64,000 bases of DNA from Amaranthus tricolor (Eukaryota > Streptophyta > Magnoliopsida > Caryophyllales > Amaranthaceae): NCBI RefSeq assembly GCF_026212465.1, contig NC_080062.1:3088501-3152500 (forward strand). The letters run 5' to 3'. The notes under the pieces were generated by a model. It was not told where the DNA came from. It was given only the letters and a program-made list of their open reading frames with translations, and ran no database searches. Of the stretch, positions 35,962 to 48,499 are shown in pieces; within the stretch, counting starts at the first letter, position 1; every line of letters starts with the position of its first letter. The position numbers and the translations under genes are program-made.

Positions 35962-36511
35962 TTATTATTATGAATACCATACTCCTATTCTAGGGCCATA
36001 TATTTAGTTCATAAGTATGATAATGAAACTCTTCTCAAACAAGGCTACTTGGCACAATTTTGCTACAATGATCGAGTAGTGAAAAAATACAACCTAAAAA
36101 CTAAATTATCTAAAAGATAAAAAACTATATTATCTTAGAACAAATATATCATGACCTTTTAAAACCAATGTTTGATCTCCGTAGGAACGACTCGTTATGA
36201 TTCATAGCTAACTTTAACCATTCATGTATACATTGCTGTGAAAATAGAAACCATTATATTTGATTGTATACTAAAAACACCGTTGTAAATTTACTAATAC
36301 ATGTCCAAACATAAAAATTTAACTAGCTGCATGCCTGCATTGTAATATCAACTATACATCAACATAGTGAAACTTGAACGAAATCGGCTAAATTTCAAAT
36401 TCCCCGTGGTTGCCTAAACAAGTGATACAATGGCAGCTTCACGCAACGTATAGGCATGTAATTTACAACTAAGCTTATATATTAGTGAAAACGACACAAA
36501 TAATACACTTT

Positions 36512-39500
36512 TTAAACCAAGAATGATCCGTCATCTTGTTCATCGTCATGCCAACCTGATCCAACCTTAAATTTACATACGGGACATGTTCCCTGCTGTC
36601 TGAGCCATGGGTCAATGCAGTTTGCATGGTACTGCACAAAATAGAAAATTAAGAAAAATTAACAAGGGCTCCATAAGATGCTTTTTGAGGTAACGAGACA
36701 CATTTCGGCAACGCATATCAATGGAGTATCGAGAATTATCTTCGATCAGAGTTCAGAGATTCAAGCACATGTAAACGAAGCATAAAGAAAGGTTCGAAAA
36801 GAGCTCACCTGATGCAAGCATGGCAAGCTGCGAATAAGCTCTCCGATGTTTACTTGCTCCAAGCATACACTACAAGTCAATTCCTCTTCAGTGCCGCCGC
36901 CCTTCGGATTCCCAACATTGATAGAAATGTCTTGCTGCTTCTGCTTTTAGAAAAGGTAGCAAAATTATATTTAAATATGGATAGAAGAGACAAAGCAAAT
37001 TTGCCGAGCAAGTTAAGAAGTCACTCAAGACTCTACTATAATGGAATTGAAACTAAATCCAAAACATAATGATTCGATTGATTGATGACAGCGTACACAA
37101 TTCTAAAGACAAAATAAAGCCTAGAACTTTGAAGTTCAACCCTGCTGATCACTCGGCATTAAGCACGTGTATAAACACATCATATTGAACTCCTAAGTAT
37201 TATCAGCCACAGTTTCAGTCACACGACAAGAAAGAGAGGGCATGAATGAACACAGTACTATAGTTATTAATCTCAGATCTACAAACTCTCATGCTCTGAA
37301 GCTTAGACAAGTTGCTTCATAGGGAAGAATCAACCTAGGGACATGATCATAGATGAAAGAACTTCCAGACTATCAAAGCGCCTTACATATGAGTTTCCTT
37401 TTCATCTGAATACATTTTTTATAATCTAATTAACCTTTTAACACTATATTTCGGTCATCAATATATGATCAAATAAACAATAAAAGCCTTCACTGGTTTT
37501 AATTTCAGGGTCAAACTTATATCCCCTGATACTACATTCTAAAGCATATAACACTTAGCATGATGAAAGACCCATTAATGATCCACTGACTTTTGATACT
37601 AGAATACTTCAGCTAAATCGATTATACTATCAGAAAACTAGAACTTTTTAGCTAAATTAGAGATAACTTTATCAAGAATATGTTAATGACATACTTATAG
37701 GTTAAAAGGTAAACAAGGAGGAGAAAGAAGTGAGAATCGGGTTTTGTCTCCGTTGGAGCATGCACCACTTTCCCTAGGAGCAAACTGGGTTCAATTCTCG
37801 CTATCCCTCCCTTTCCCTCAACCTACCCTGTAACCCAAAAAAGGAGGAGAAAGAAGTACACTACACCATCCTGAATAAAAACAATTGGAAAGCCAGGAGG
37901 CCCAGGACTACATAAAAAGCATGATGAAAAAAGATGAAACATGAAAATGCTTGTCAGAGTGAACTAAAACTACAGGTACACAACAGACAAATCACATAAT
38001 TATGAACCACAGTAACTCTTCTGGCATGAGCAAAAAAGAAGCCAAGGACAAAAGAAAGATGTCAACCAATAACAGGGAAATAGATATTCCACAACATGGA
38101 ACAAATTAACACTCAAGTAATTTGAAGAGCCAGGTCCAACACTTGATTATTGTCTTACTTTTCTAATCAACAAATAAGGGTAAGTGTAAATGTGAAGAAT
38201 TTGAGATAGTTACAAGTTCAATAATTGAGCCTGTATCTCTTCTCCATGTTAAAACTACAAGATGATCAATCACTAATATATTTGCTCTTGATCCACCGAT
38301 GTACAAGTTCTTGTAACTCTAAGTTAGCTATTGATGCACAAGATCCTAAAGTAGTGAAGCCAACAAATACATTGAGCACACTGATTAAATTACCTCAGAA
38401 GATGATGCCTGCTGCTTTCCTGCCATATTTCTGTCTCAAGAAAATAGGTCGTCAATTAAATATGGAAATTTTAGAGGGATCTAACATCATGGTAACTAGA
38501 TGAAATAATCTTGAACATTTACAAACAGCAAAACAGTTGATCTCACAACAGGTAAATAGACCGAGTCACCTTTTTAAATTTGAAGGAAAAGAAAGTCACA
38601 AATACAACAAGTGCAGAAAGTATGCTAAAATAATTATTTTATTTGGCAACGAACATTATCACATACAAAAAAAACCACAGTAATTATTTTCACGACATAT
38701 AGGAGTCAAAATATATCCGTGTGAGATCTTGTTAGATTCATTTCAACGTATAGAATTTTGAAATACAAAATACTATCATTCTTTATGAAACGTATTTACA
38801 GATATTTTGGCTCGAAAAATGTTTTGAAAACAATACAAAATGCATAGGACAAACATCAGAAATGGTGGAGTATAAACTTCTGTACTAAGAGAGATACAAC
38901 AAAAGCATCCTAAGATTTGGTTTAAGCAGCTTGTGAGAGAAGCCTAGTGAATTTGAAATCTAAGAAAGCAGAACAAGAAATTGCATCTATAAAGAAAAGT
39001 AAGAAAAGGAAAGATCATGAGAGGATTGTACTAGTTTCAGATTATTTTAACTTCTAATGGGACAGAATCGAGCCTTTCCAATCTCATATCCAATTTAGCT
39101 TTTCATGAAAGAGAATCAAGCCTTTCTGATCTGATATACAAATTAGCTTCTCATAGAAGAGAATGAAGCCTCTCCAATCTCATATTTCAATTAAGTTTTT
39201 CATGGAAGAGAATCCAACCTAGCTTTTTCATATATTTTTTAAGATTTCTTATGCTTGATTTCTGCATTTACAGCTTAAATCGAATCATACAATCAACTTC
39301 TTCGTTTTATTCAATTAGCCGAGGCAATTTGTAGCATGAATTAAACAAACTACTCTTGTCCCCTGATGTTTAACACATGCATCTTAATTCCCACTAAACA
39401 CCATCTTCTTCAACCCATGGAGTAGAATACACAGACATAAAAGCAGCTTATCAGATAGACTAGCACATATCAGAAACGATTAAGGTTTATGTTTCATGGA

Positions 39501-41032
39501 ACAGACAGGCAGTAAACACATCCAACAGGGAGGATAAAAAATTTCAAATAACATCAAGATCCAAAGAATGATCTCTTGAAGTTTAAAGTTTTACACCCAA
39601 CATTGCTATATTGAAAAACAGTAACTAGCTACTAAAATGATACACTCCAGCTACTTAGCAATGAATATCTCATCTTCCATGAACCAGCACTAGCATATTC
39701 AGAAAATTTCAAATCTACATATGCACATATATGGAAATTATGTTTCTATCAATATCAAAACAAAATAGCTGAAATCACACCTCTCTAAACCTGTAACCTT
39801 ATACTTGTGAACAGGAAGAGCGTTTATTTCTTCCTCACTCATTGAGGGAACAGCAGGTGCATTGTCTGCATCTAGAGCTCTCAAAGTTTCATAATCTACA
39901 ATAATATAGCATAAGAAAATAATTCTATTTCAGAAATGAGCAAATGGGCAGACAAGACAAGAAAGGACAGAACCACAATTCTGACAAAAATAAAAAGAAA
40001 GGCAAACAAAAGGCAACTTGATTTGATACCAAGATCATCAAACTCCCGATCAAGAAGTGCAAGCTGAAGCCTAAGGCCCTGCAAACGTCCTCTTGTGGCA
40101 AATGCAATTGATGGTGGCATTTGTAAACGAAGCTCAGTGTGTCGAAGGAGGCCACTGGCTGCAACAGCATGCGCTTGAGCTTGAGCTTGAAGTTGTTGAC
40201 ATGTGGCATACATTCTTAAGCTAGTAGCGACTAGAAAGAATCCAAATACCAGCCAGAGCTTCAAGGAAAGAAAAACCATCAAATAACTTAAAATAATTGA
40301 GTTTATAGAGTAAACCTAAATCAGTTTGCATATAAGAAGAGACATCTACCAAAATATTCGGTGACATTTGATGTGAATTCAGTATCATGAAGAGCAAAAG
40401 TACTGCCACCAAACGAAAACAATGGATAAGAATCGGCAAAACCTAAAGCTAACGAAAAGCATACACTAACATTACCCAAAGATATAGAAGCAAAGAAAAT
40501 ACCAGTAACTAAGAAAGCAAGTGAATTGGTATTCACTGGCCGCGCTGAATGAATCCTCTGTAAACAAAAACAACCACAAAAGGAATGAACATACAGATTA
40601 GTTGAATAATCAGAAATCAAAATTGCCTCTAGATTAAGACATCGGACAGATATTAAGTGACTTTCGATTAGTTTTAACGATATTAGTTCAGATTAGATCT
40701 ACAAACAAGCAAGGGTAAACAACCCAACAAACATTAGGTTATGTATAATCATATTCACCCAACTTATCTTCAATTACCCTAAATCAACAACAAATTCTTG
40801 AAAGCAACAAAAACGACAAAGCAAATCCTTGATCCCATACAGAAGGATCCATTGCATGAACCATGATTTCACCTCCTATGATCATCCACAAAAATTCCCC
40901 TTGCCCATTTATTTCTATCATAACATAAACTCAATAGAAAGCAACGAAGAAATGTACCACACGCCGTTCAGGAATCATTCCTGGAAATCCATTTTCAACA
41001 TCCGCTCGAGCCCCTCAAAAAATGAAACTCAT
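36512..41032 (-). CDS. SDIR1: SDIR1-type RING-H2 E3 ubiquitin ligase with in-frame stop near the start
   Basis: Exons in transcript order are 41032-40958, 40557-40503, 40402-40350, 40258-40030, 39895-39791, 38434-38394, 36940-36809 (or from 36943) and 36631-36512 (TAA). Phases agree throughout and the product matches plant SDIR1 (about 270 residues): two membrane helices (about 38-53 and 62-80), MYATCQQLQAQAQAH, RGRLQGLRLQLALLDREFDD, SMSEEEINALP, and a RING-H2 with ligands C209, C212, C227, H229, H232, C235, C246, C249. SDIR1 is an ER/endomembrane E3 that promotes abscisic-acid, drought and salt responses. Codon 6, Arg in relatives, is TGA (41017-41015) and looks like a CGA-to-TGA change. Met19 (40978-40976) could start a 251-residue protein that keeps all domains. 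It may be truncated, translated by reinitiation, a null allele, or an assembly error. Confidence 0.9.
37732..37840 (+). mobile_element. SINE in an SDIR1 intron with perfect 17-bp target duplication
   Basis: The 109-bp insert starts gagaatcggg, has a B-box-like 'gggttcaattctcg', ends in a pyrimidine-rich 'ctttccctcaacctaccctg' and a short A run, and is flanked by exact copies of aaggaggagaaagaagt (37715-37731 and 37841-37857). It lies antisense in the intron between coding exons 6 and 7. Confidence 0.85.
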
Positions 41033-41438
41033 TGTTGTAAAAGTTCACCAAAAGAACTCCAAGATTTAAAAACTTCCTTTCGAAAGCTGAAAACAAATAA
41101 CCATGAAGAGTCAATCCAAGATTCAATCATTCAACGAATTTGTATCATACATGATCTCACAATCGTAATCAACCTCAAATAACCCAAAAATTTATGCCAG
41201 AAGAAACAGGAAAACAAACCCTAAATAATTATTAATATGAAACCTAGAAACTATAAAAGACAACGAATCACAACCAATGAAGACACTAAAATCATCAGGC
41301 TCGCGTTATACAACTTCTTGTTGTTTCTATATTAAGGAACAATGAAAATGTAATAAATTCACAAAATAACCGTACAATAATTCGAAAAAAATCAAGAAAT
41401 TACATGCAAAGAAAATAACAGAAAAAAGAGGGACTTAC

Positions 41439-41515
41439 AATAATTAAGGTCAGAAAATGTGTGTAAAATGACCCAAAGAAGTCAAAAATTGATCAAACGA
41501 AGAAATCAAGTATCT
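41439..41515 (-). promoter_or_regulatory. SDIR1 5'UTR exon and 5'UTR intron
   Basis: On the minus strand a consensus donor (gtaagt, 41438-41433) follows an ATG-free leader. A matching acceptor (tttgttttcag) lies near 41083, 50 bases before the start codon. The upstream end is not defined and no clear TATA box is seen. Confidence 0.55.
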
Positions 41516-41541
41516 TCCTTTATCAATTATGCGAAAACCTA

Positions 41542-41647
41542 AATTAGGAATTAGGAATCAGGAATCAGGAATTAGGAATTAGGAATTAGGAATCAGGAAT
41601 CAGGAATCAGGAATCAGGAATTAGGAATTAGGAATTAGCAATTAGAA
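41542..41647 (+). repeat. Heptamer array (ggaatta/ggaatca)n, about 15 units
   Basis: Perfectly phased 7-base units alternate between a T and a C form. The array lies just upstream of the SDIR1 leader, within its likely promoter, and just before the LINE remnant. Confidence 0.92.
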
Positions 41648-41829
41648 AATTTGATTGGAACTAAAACAAAAGAATTTTCAGAGGTTTAGAAACGTCGAAG
41701 AAATGAAATTTTGGAGAGACAGCGCTGTGAGTTGTGACTCGGACGCATTGGGGATTAGAAGACAACGATTTGACTCGGCGGGTTTCCCGCAGCTTTCTTT
41801 TTGTTATTTATTCGCTCACAAAAGCGATG

Positions 41830-43385
41830 CGCAAATATGCGAAAATTATAGAGGTATCAAACTTTTAAGCTATAAAATAAAATTGTGGGAAAGAATGATA
41901 GAGAGGAGAATTAGACAAGAAATTGTGATTAGAGAGAACCAATTTGGTTTTATGCCAGGAAGGTCAACCATTGAGGCAATTTATATTTTGAGGAGACTGA
42001 TGGAGAAATATAGGGAGCGAAAGAAAGATCTGCATATGGTGTTTATTGACTTAGAGAAAGCGTATGATAGCATACCATGACGTGTCATCTGGGATAGCCT
42101 CAAGGTTAGAGGTATTTCTTCAGTGTACATTGAGGCTATACGGGATATGTATGACAGAGTTTCGACTAACATTTAAACACCTATGGGGATAACATAGTCT
42201 TTTCCTGTTAAAGTTGGACTATATTAGGTATCGGCTCTAAGCCATTTCATTTTTACTGTCATTATGGAAAAGATGTCTAAATCCATTTGGGAGACGGTAC
42301 CGTGGTGCATGCTATTCATTGACGACATAGTGCTGGTAGCAGAAACTAAAGAAAAGGTTAGTAATAAATTGGATGAGTGGAGGGAAGCTTTAGAAGGTAA
42401 AGGGTTGTGCATTAGTCATACAAAGACCGAATATTTGCGCTGTGACTTTAGTGGGACAGCACCGGTATGTGAACCAGAGGTATCCATTGATGAAACAGTT
42501 TTTAAAAGTACGACCAAGTACAAGTATTTGGGATCGATCATTCAAAGGGATGGGGAGATTGACGGAGATGTAAATCATCGTATACAAGCAGGTTGGCTCA
42601 AGTGGCGAGCAGCCACCGCGATGCTATGTGATAGGAAATTCCCAAGCAAGTTAAAAGGAAAGTTCTACTGGGCGGCAATCAGACCTGCTCTGCTATATGG
42701 GAGCGAATGTTGGCCTGTAAAGAAGATTTTTGAACATACGATGAAAATTACAGAAATGCGTATGCTGAGGTGGATGTGTGGGCACACATTGATGGATCGA
42801 ATTAGAAACCAAGAGTTTAGCGACAAACTAGGGGTAGTCCCTATTTTTGAAAAAATGCGCGAAAATAGATTGAGGTTGTTTGGACATGTGCAGAGAAAGA
42901 CTTTTGCCGCCACTATGAGAAGGGTAGAAAGCATTATAGTAGAGGGTAAAAGGAGTCGAGGAAGACCCAGGAGAACTTGGGATGAGCAAATAAAAGTTGA
43001 CTTACATGAGTTAAACCTCTCTAAGGGCCTGACTAGGGATAGGGATAGTTGGAGGCGCTATATCCATGTTTTAGACTACTGATGTCCTCTTAGATTACTT
43101 TTTGGTGTTCTTGCCATCTTGCTTCTCTCATTTCTTTATTAGTTTTTGTTTTCTTTTTTTGTAGTTGGTTCTATTTATTTATTTTATCGATATGCATTCA
43201 TTTTATCTTTTCCGTGTAGCTACGTCACCTTATCTCTCTCAAGCCGGGGGACTCTTTTGGCCGCGCTCTCTTTTATAGGTATGAGTTGCCGCCGTCCTTT
43301 CCTCCGTAGACCCTGTCCATAATTTTTCTACGGGATACACTGGGTAGGATGATGACGATGATAATCATTATTTTTCCAATGTAAT
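41830..43385 (+). mobile_element. 5'-truncated, inactivated RTE-like LINE
   Basis: Translation shows reverse transcriptase motifs: [41 protein letters not shown] and the catalytic box as FIDDIVLV (usual FADD; the Ala is replaced by Ile). Then follows the RTE-type C-terminus (YKYLGSIIQRDG, RMLRWMCGHT, RLRLFGHVQR, RGRPRRTW). Stops and frame breaks lie between 42078 and 42263, where part of the palm domain is damaged. The last open part runs 42264-43082. The 3'UTR ends in a (gatgac/gatgat)-type tail. The endonuclease and earlier parts are missing. Dead copy. Confidence 0.88.
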
Positions 43386-43639
43386 TTAAAAACTCATTTC
43401 ATTTCAAAAGAAAAAAAAATTTTAATTATAAACTCATTTTCATTATTAAATGAAAAAAAAAAATCTAATATTTATTTTTCAACTGAGATAAAGTTTTAAA
43501 TTTTTTTAATATAATCCAAATACTCATTCGTCTGGTTTAATTATGATTTCATTTTCTTTTAACTAATTGATCAGCATTTTTATTCTATTTACTTTTTTTT
43601 CACGTTCTTCAACTACAAATTTTACATATAATTATTTCT

Positions 43640-44150
43640 AATGTGACACAATCATTGGTGAAAATTCAAAAGGATGAAAAATAATTATGGATGAAATTCA
43701 CTTAACGAAAAGGCTACTAGGATATTATATGATTGATGTGTGTCCCAAAAGCTTCAAGTAAAGTTTTATCGAACGATAATTAAACTATTATTTCTACATC
43801 ATACATGGATTATAATGTTAAGTTTTTAGAAAGGCTCATAATGGAAAGATTTGGAGTAGTGGGAAATGTGTATGTTACGATGGATGAGTGAACATACTTG
43901 GAGTCTTGAGGGATATAACTGAAAAAAACACAAGAAATAGTTTAGGAGTCGCAAATCTGAAAAATAGATGAAAAAGAAGAGTGGGATTGGGAATGGATAT
44001 GAACGATTTAGTTTTATGGATTGTTGTGCTAGAAAATAAAATGAATGGAGAAGAACAAACTATATGGACGAACATTAAAACTAATATATTTGTTCATAAA
44101 GTTGATCTCAATCATTTGAGATTAATGCTCTGCCATTGTTGTTGTTGTTG
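43640..44150 (+). pseudogene. Decayed LINE reverse transcriptase C-terminal remnant
   Basis: Scattered matches to the same LINE protein region: 'KFYRTIIK' near 43760 (compare KFYWAAIRP) and 'MCMLRWMSEHT' near 43868 (compare MRMLRWMCGHT), separated by stops. It is an older insertion, lying just behind the better-kept copy. Confidence 0.5.
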
Positions 44151-45397
44151 TAACTTCAATTGTTTCCTTTTCCTTTTGAAGAATATTTAAGCCTCATGAA
44201 TGAATGAATTAAGCTAATTGTGTCAAATAAAATTTTAAATTTGATCGCTTGGTTGAGTTTTGAATTAGTTCCTTTCAAACAGAGTCATTTTGAGTATGGG
44301 TCGTGTTGGTTAATCTAAAGATTTGACCCTAGTTGAAGTATATACAAGTCAACTTTTATTTGGATTATGATAAGTGAATATCAGGCTGAAAAATATTTAG
44401 GTGTGAGTCAAGGCTCAAGCCTTATCAAACTAGATCAATCCAATTAGAGTCTAAGTAGGTTATACTTACTTAAGTATTGGTGGATTTTGAATTAATTCAT
44501 TTTCGATTTTACTTGACTTTAAGTTTATGTGTTAAGTTAATTTTAGGTCGAAATAGAACGGATTTAGACGCACTTTAAGTTATAAATCTTTCGGATCAAA
44601 GCTAAATTCGAGACAATAGTTGGTTAGGTGCATGTTATAAGTTAGGATATATTATCCATATTTTTATGCTAAAATTTGATTGTCTGTAGGTTGGATCATT
44701 GTGTAGGTTGGATCATAACTAAAAGTAAATGGCTATGTGTTGGATCTCGAACCAACATCTAGTTGGGTTTGAACTAGTTACATATTATGATACTTTGGGT
44801 CAAAATTTGATTGAGTGCACGTTCATGTTTGGTGACTTATTAGTCAAAACAAACTTTCACAACCACACTTAAAAATTGGGATGTAATTCTAATTTTTCGA
44901 TTTTGGCTAGTTAATTGATGTAGGTTTTTAGTTGTGTCAAGTTAACTCACTTTGACTCAACTTGAGTTGAGTTTAGTTCATCTCAACTCGAATCTATATT
45001 AACGCTCACGTAATACTGAGTAATGTAGATTTATTCTTTAAGCTAATTTCAGTTTATAATAAGCTATTTACAGACAAATTGGCCATTTTTAACTAGAATT
45101 TTCAATCTATATAACAATTTCAACCAAACTAGTTTATGACTCATATTAAGTTGGATCAAATACCTTAAATGAATATTTTATTTATTTCATTGAGTTTACT
45201 CTTGAAAATGACAAAAAAAATAAAAAGGCAACAAAGAATTAACTGAATGGGAAACACTGAAACACATAAGCCAAAAGCTACTTCTAATGCAGTCAACAAC
45301 AACCACACTACTACTCCTATGAAGTTTCAAGCATTACATTCTTTTTGACTACACTGTAAGAGAATTGTCAATCTTCATATACTTGTTCTGATTTCAC
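44150..45397. other. Intergenic, no gene seen
   Basis: Repeated words such as 'aggttggatcat' and 'ggttgagtt' suggest old repeat sequence. No ends, frames or motifs could be supported. Confidence 0.4.
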
Positions 45398-45660
45398 TAT
45401 ATTTCCTACATTTGACTTTTTATGCACATATGACTTTTTACGCAATTCAATGTATTATTTTGATCATTTGTATATATTGAACTATGTATATTTAAAAATT
45501 ATAAAAAATTAACATTATGAAAGTATGCGATTAGACAATTCAAATAAAATCTCACTTGACTATTTTTTTTCTTACATATTAACCGCAATATATTAAATAA
45601 GCTTGAACGATGAATAATATCAATAACAATAATGTAGCGAGTATTTCAAAACAGAAAAAT
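45398..45660. mobile_element. MITE family A, copy 2
   Basis: Inverse orientation of the element at 195-453: 'cttgaacgatgaat' and 'gtagcgagtatttcaaaaca' mirror its left part, and 'ttcctacatttgactttttatg' mirrors its right part. Confidence 0.6.
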
Positions 45661-46315
45661 TAGGCATTTGGCAATTGACTGGAGTCGCACTACAAATCCA
45701 TCACAAATACTCAAATAGTGATACTTTTTAATTTACTTTTTCTTTGATAAATAACTAATTATTAAATTTAAAATAATTTATCAAATATATTTATAGTAAT
45801 CGGCTTAAACATCTACTTAAACTCGTTCTCACTCTCAAATCTCAAGTATTAACAATCGCTTTTAGATATATGTTTTAAATTTATTTCAATATTTTGTTTC
45901 TATTTTCTTCTCCCAACTTGTGTCAATTATCTTATTATTTTTGTGTCTGCAAAAAGTAATTAATCTCAATCAACAATACGGATGATAATCTGGTAGAGGA
46001 TTATAGTGATTATAGATTTCTTGTGAAATATACATATTTATAATTAATGATAATTAAATATGCAATTCCCATATACTCAATTTAGGGAGCATAAAGTCTC
46101 TCTCAATTTGCACTATCTTTTTATTTTAGTTTGTTTCACTCATTTTGCACTCTTTTCTTTTATAGCAACGACCTTAGTATTTTTCTTTAAATCTGATCCA
46201 CAAACTTATTTTCTCTCTCCATCTTAACCACTCATTTCTATCATCCACTTATTTTTTGTCTTATTCTCCAATCAAGTTTTATTTTTCACTAAATTCCATT
46301 CAAAATAACTTAATG

Positions 46316-46548
46316 TTATGTTTGGGAATGAGGATTTCATTTGAAAATTTAGGATTGATTTAAATTTAGTGTTTGGCAAACCAATAAAAACCAAATTTGA
46401 ATTTGCATCAATTTCAATTGTATTAAAGTTAGTTAAAATTTAAAATTTGAGAATGACTTCCCACACTTTGTTATTCTCAAATTTTTTATTTATGATTTTA
46501 TAATTAAAATCTACAATTAGAAATAAAATGCTTATTCCAAAACATAAC
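46316..46548. mobile_element. Small TIR element
   Basis: The left 'gttatgtttgggaatga' and right 'attccaaaacataac' are inverted. The interior is AT-rich and also partly self-complementary. No clear target duplication. Confidence 0.5.
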
Positions 46549-47412
46549 CTGTGTATTCTCATAAGGAAGGGAGGGAGTCCCAAGATCCCAAGTTCTAACC
46601 CATAGACTTAAAAGGGTAAAAAGTGAAGTAGTTTACGGGGTGGTTGAGTGAAAAATGAGTTATAAGTTATTATTGGGTCACAAATCACAAGATGTTTGTG
46701 ATGCACATGAAATGTTGGGATAAGTTTGCTTTGTTTGCATGTCACGATTTCTTTCCTACCATTTAACATAATAACATCCTTAAATTATTTGAGGTGAAAA
46801 AAGGTTCATGATTTCTAAATTTTTGTTAGGGGTTATGCACACGTGACAAGGACTCCTTCTAGAAAATAGTGAAAGAAAATTATATGAATATGATTAATTA
46901 ATAGTGAAAGAAAATGAAAGAAAATAAGTGGATTAGAATTAAAACATGGTCCAACATTAATAAAAATAGAAATGTTGCAAAGTAAAAAGGACGTACCAAA
47001 AGATAAATGTTTTTTCATTTCATGGGGATAAAGGAAGTAATAACACTATTCATCAGTCGATATTGTTTTACTTTTTATTCTCTATGTGCAAGGCATTTAA
47101 GATTTTATTTGATTTTTGGTAATGCATATAGACTCATAGTATCATTTTTTATAGGCACTAACGATACTCATACTATGGATCAAAATAGCGTATTGGATAG
47201 TATGACAATAGAACTGTAGCAACTAAATTAAACAAGAGGAATTATATTTTGATTTCAAGATATCTTATTCATTTAGTAGCACTTTTTAATCAATGATTAA
47301 ATTATATATTTATCTTTTGATATCATCTATAAATTAACTATCTCTCATAATCTCGTTTATAAAAATTTTATTCATTTATTTAACAAAAATATATTAAGCA
47401 ATAATAATTAAA

Positions 47413-48361
47413 AGAAAAATTTGCTCAAAATAATCCCACCTATCACTTATTGGCCAAAAATAATCCCAACTATCACTTTTTTTTAATAATCCCAACTGTG
47501 ACTACAGTTGTTCATAGCATACCTTCCCCTTGTTACCGGTTACAACATGTCAAAATGAATTTAATTTCTTTTTTCTTTTTTTTTTGTTTTACTTTACTCT
47601 TGAATTTAGTTTTTCCCTTCAATTCAATAATCAACTATTTCCCCATTAATTCCCTCCATAATTTCATACCTAATTCCTTCTCAAATCTCTTCCTCCCCAA
47701 ATCAAATTTATAACCCTAAAAATCAAATCTTTTCGATTTAGGTTAATGGCAGCTTCTATGTTTGTTTCCATGTAATTATAATGGATTGTTAGTCTTAGTA
47801 TTATAACAGCTTTTATGTAATGTTAATGGAATATTTGAAGTAATGAAATGTTGATTGAAATCAAATGAAATGTTGGTCCAAGACTAATGGCAATTACATC
47901 AATATTGATAATGCATTGTAGTGCATTGATTGCAATTACATCAAACAAACTTCTACAATGCTAACTAAGAAGAAATACAATCACAAACAAGAGGAACTAT
48001 GAGAACACCATGGTAGCAAATCAAGGTTCCTCCATAAAGTGGACCCTTAGATTTGGGGTTTGAAAACTTAAAAGAACAAGCATAATTCATTAGTTTTGGG
48101 GGAAGATTATCTGAATTTGGAGGAATTTGAAGATTTTGGGATATAAAGTTTTAACAATTTTTAATTTTCATTTTAATTATTTGGGGGTTTAGGGTTCATC
48201 AATTGAGGGAGGAGTAATGGGAAAGAAAAAGAAGAATTTAAATAGCTGGAGGGGGTGGGTTTTAACAACATAATTGTTACCGATTGCAGCCGGTATAAAG
48301 GGGATGGGTATGCTATGAACAAACTGCAGTCATAGTTGAGATTATTTTGAGTAAATTTTCC
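47413..48361. mobile_element. Non-autonomous TIR element, about 950 bp
   Basis: Left arm 'ttgctcaaaataatccc ... gttcatagcatacc ... ttaccggtt' returns inverted on the right ('accgattgcagccggt ... gggtatgctatgaacaaac ... gagattattttgagtaaa'). The inverted ends exceed 100 bases with gaps. The core contains no transposase frame. The first 40 bases also carry a short direct repetition of 'aataatcccaactatcact'. Confidence 0.75.
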
Positions 48362-48499
48362 TAATTTAAATGTTACAATTTACAGAAATGAATGCGGAGC
48401 TAAAATGATTGAGATTCTTTTAGTGAAGCTAATGGGGTGGCAGTGGCGGTGGAGGGGTTGTAAAGTGATGGGAAGGAAGAGGTTTAATTTTTTCACAAA

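Noticed and set aside
39798..39798. SDIR1 exon 5 ending at AAG (39798)
   Set aside because: It would put the following exon out of frame. The donor at 39790 keeps phase and restores the family residues KYKV.
40321..40620. Several overlapping minus-strand frames near the SDIR1 membrane-helix exons
   Set aside because: They are read-through of short exons into introns. The spliced model explains all of the recognisable SDIR1 residues.
41820..43390. Target-site duplication around the LINE
   Set aside because: Short gatg words at both ends are part of the element tail pattern. No convincing duplication could be fixed.
47450..47713. 87-codon Phe/Asn-rich plus-strand frame
   Set aside because: It lies within the left arm of a TIR element, with low-complexity content and no start or splice context.
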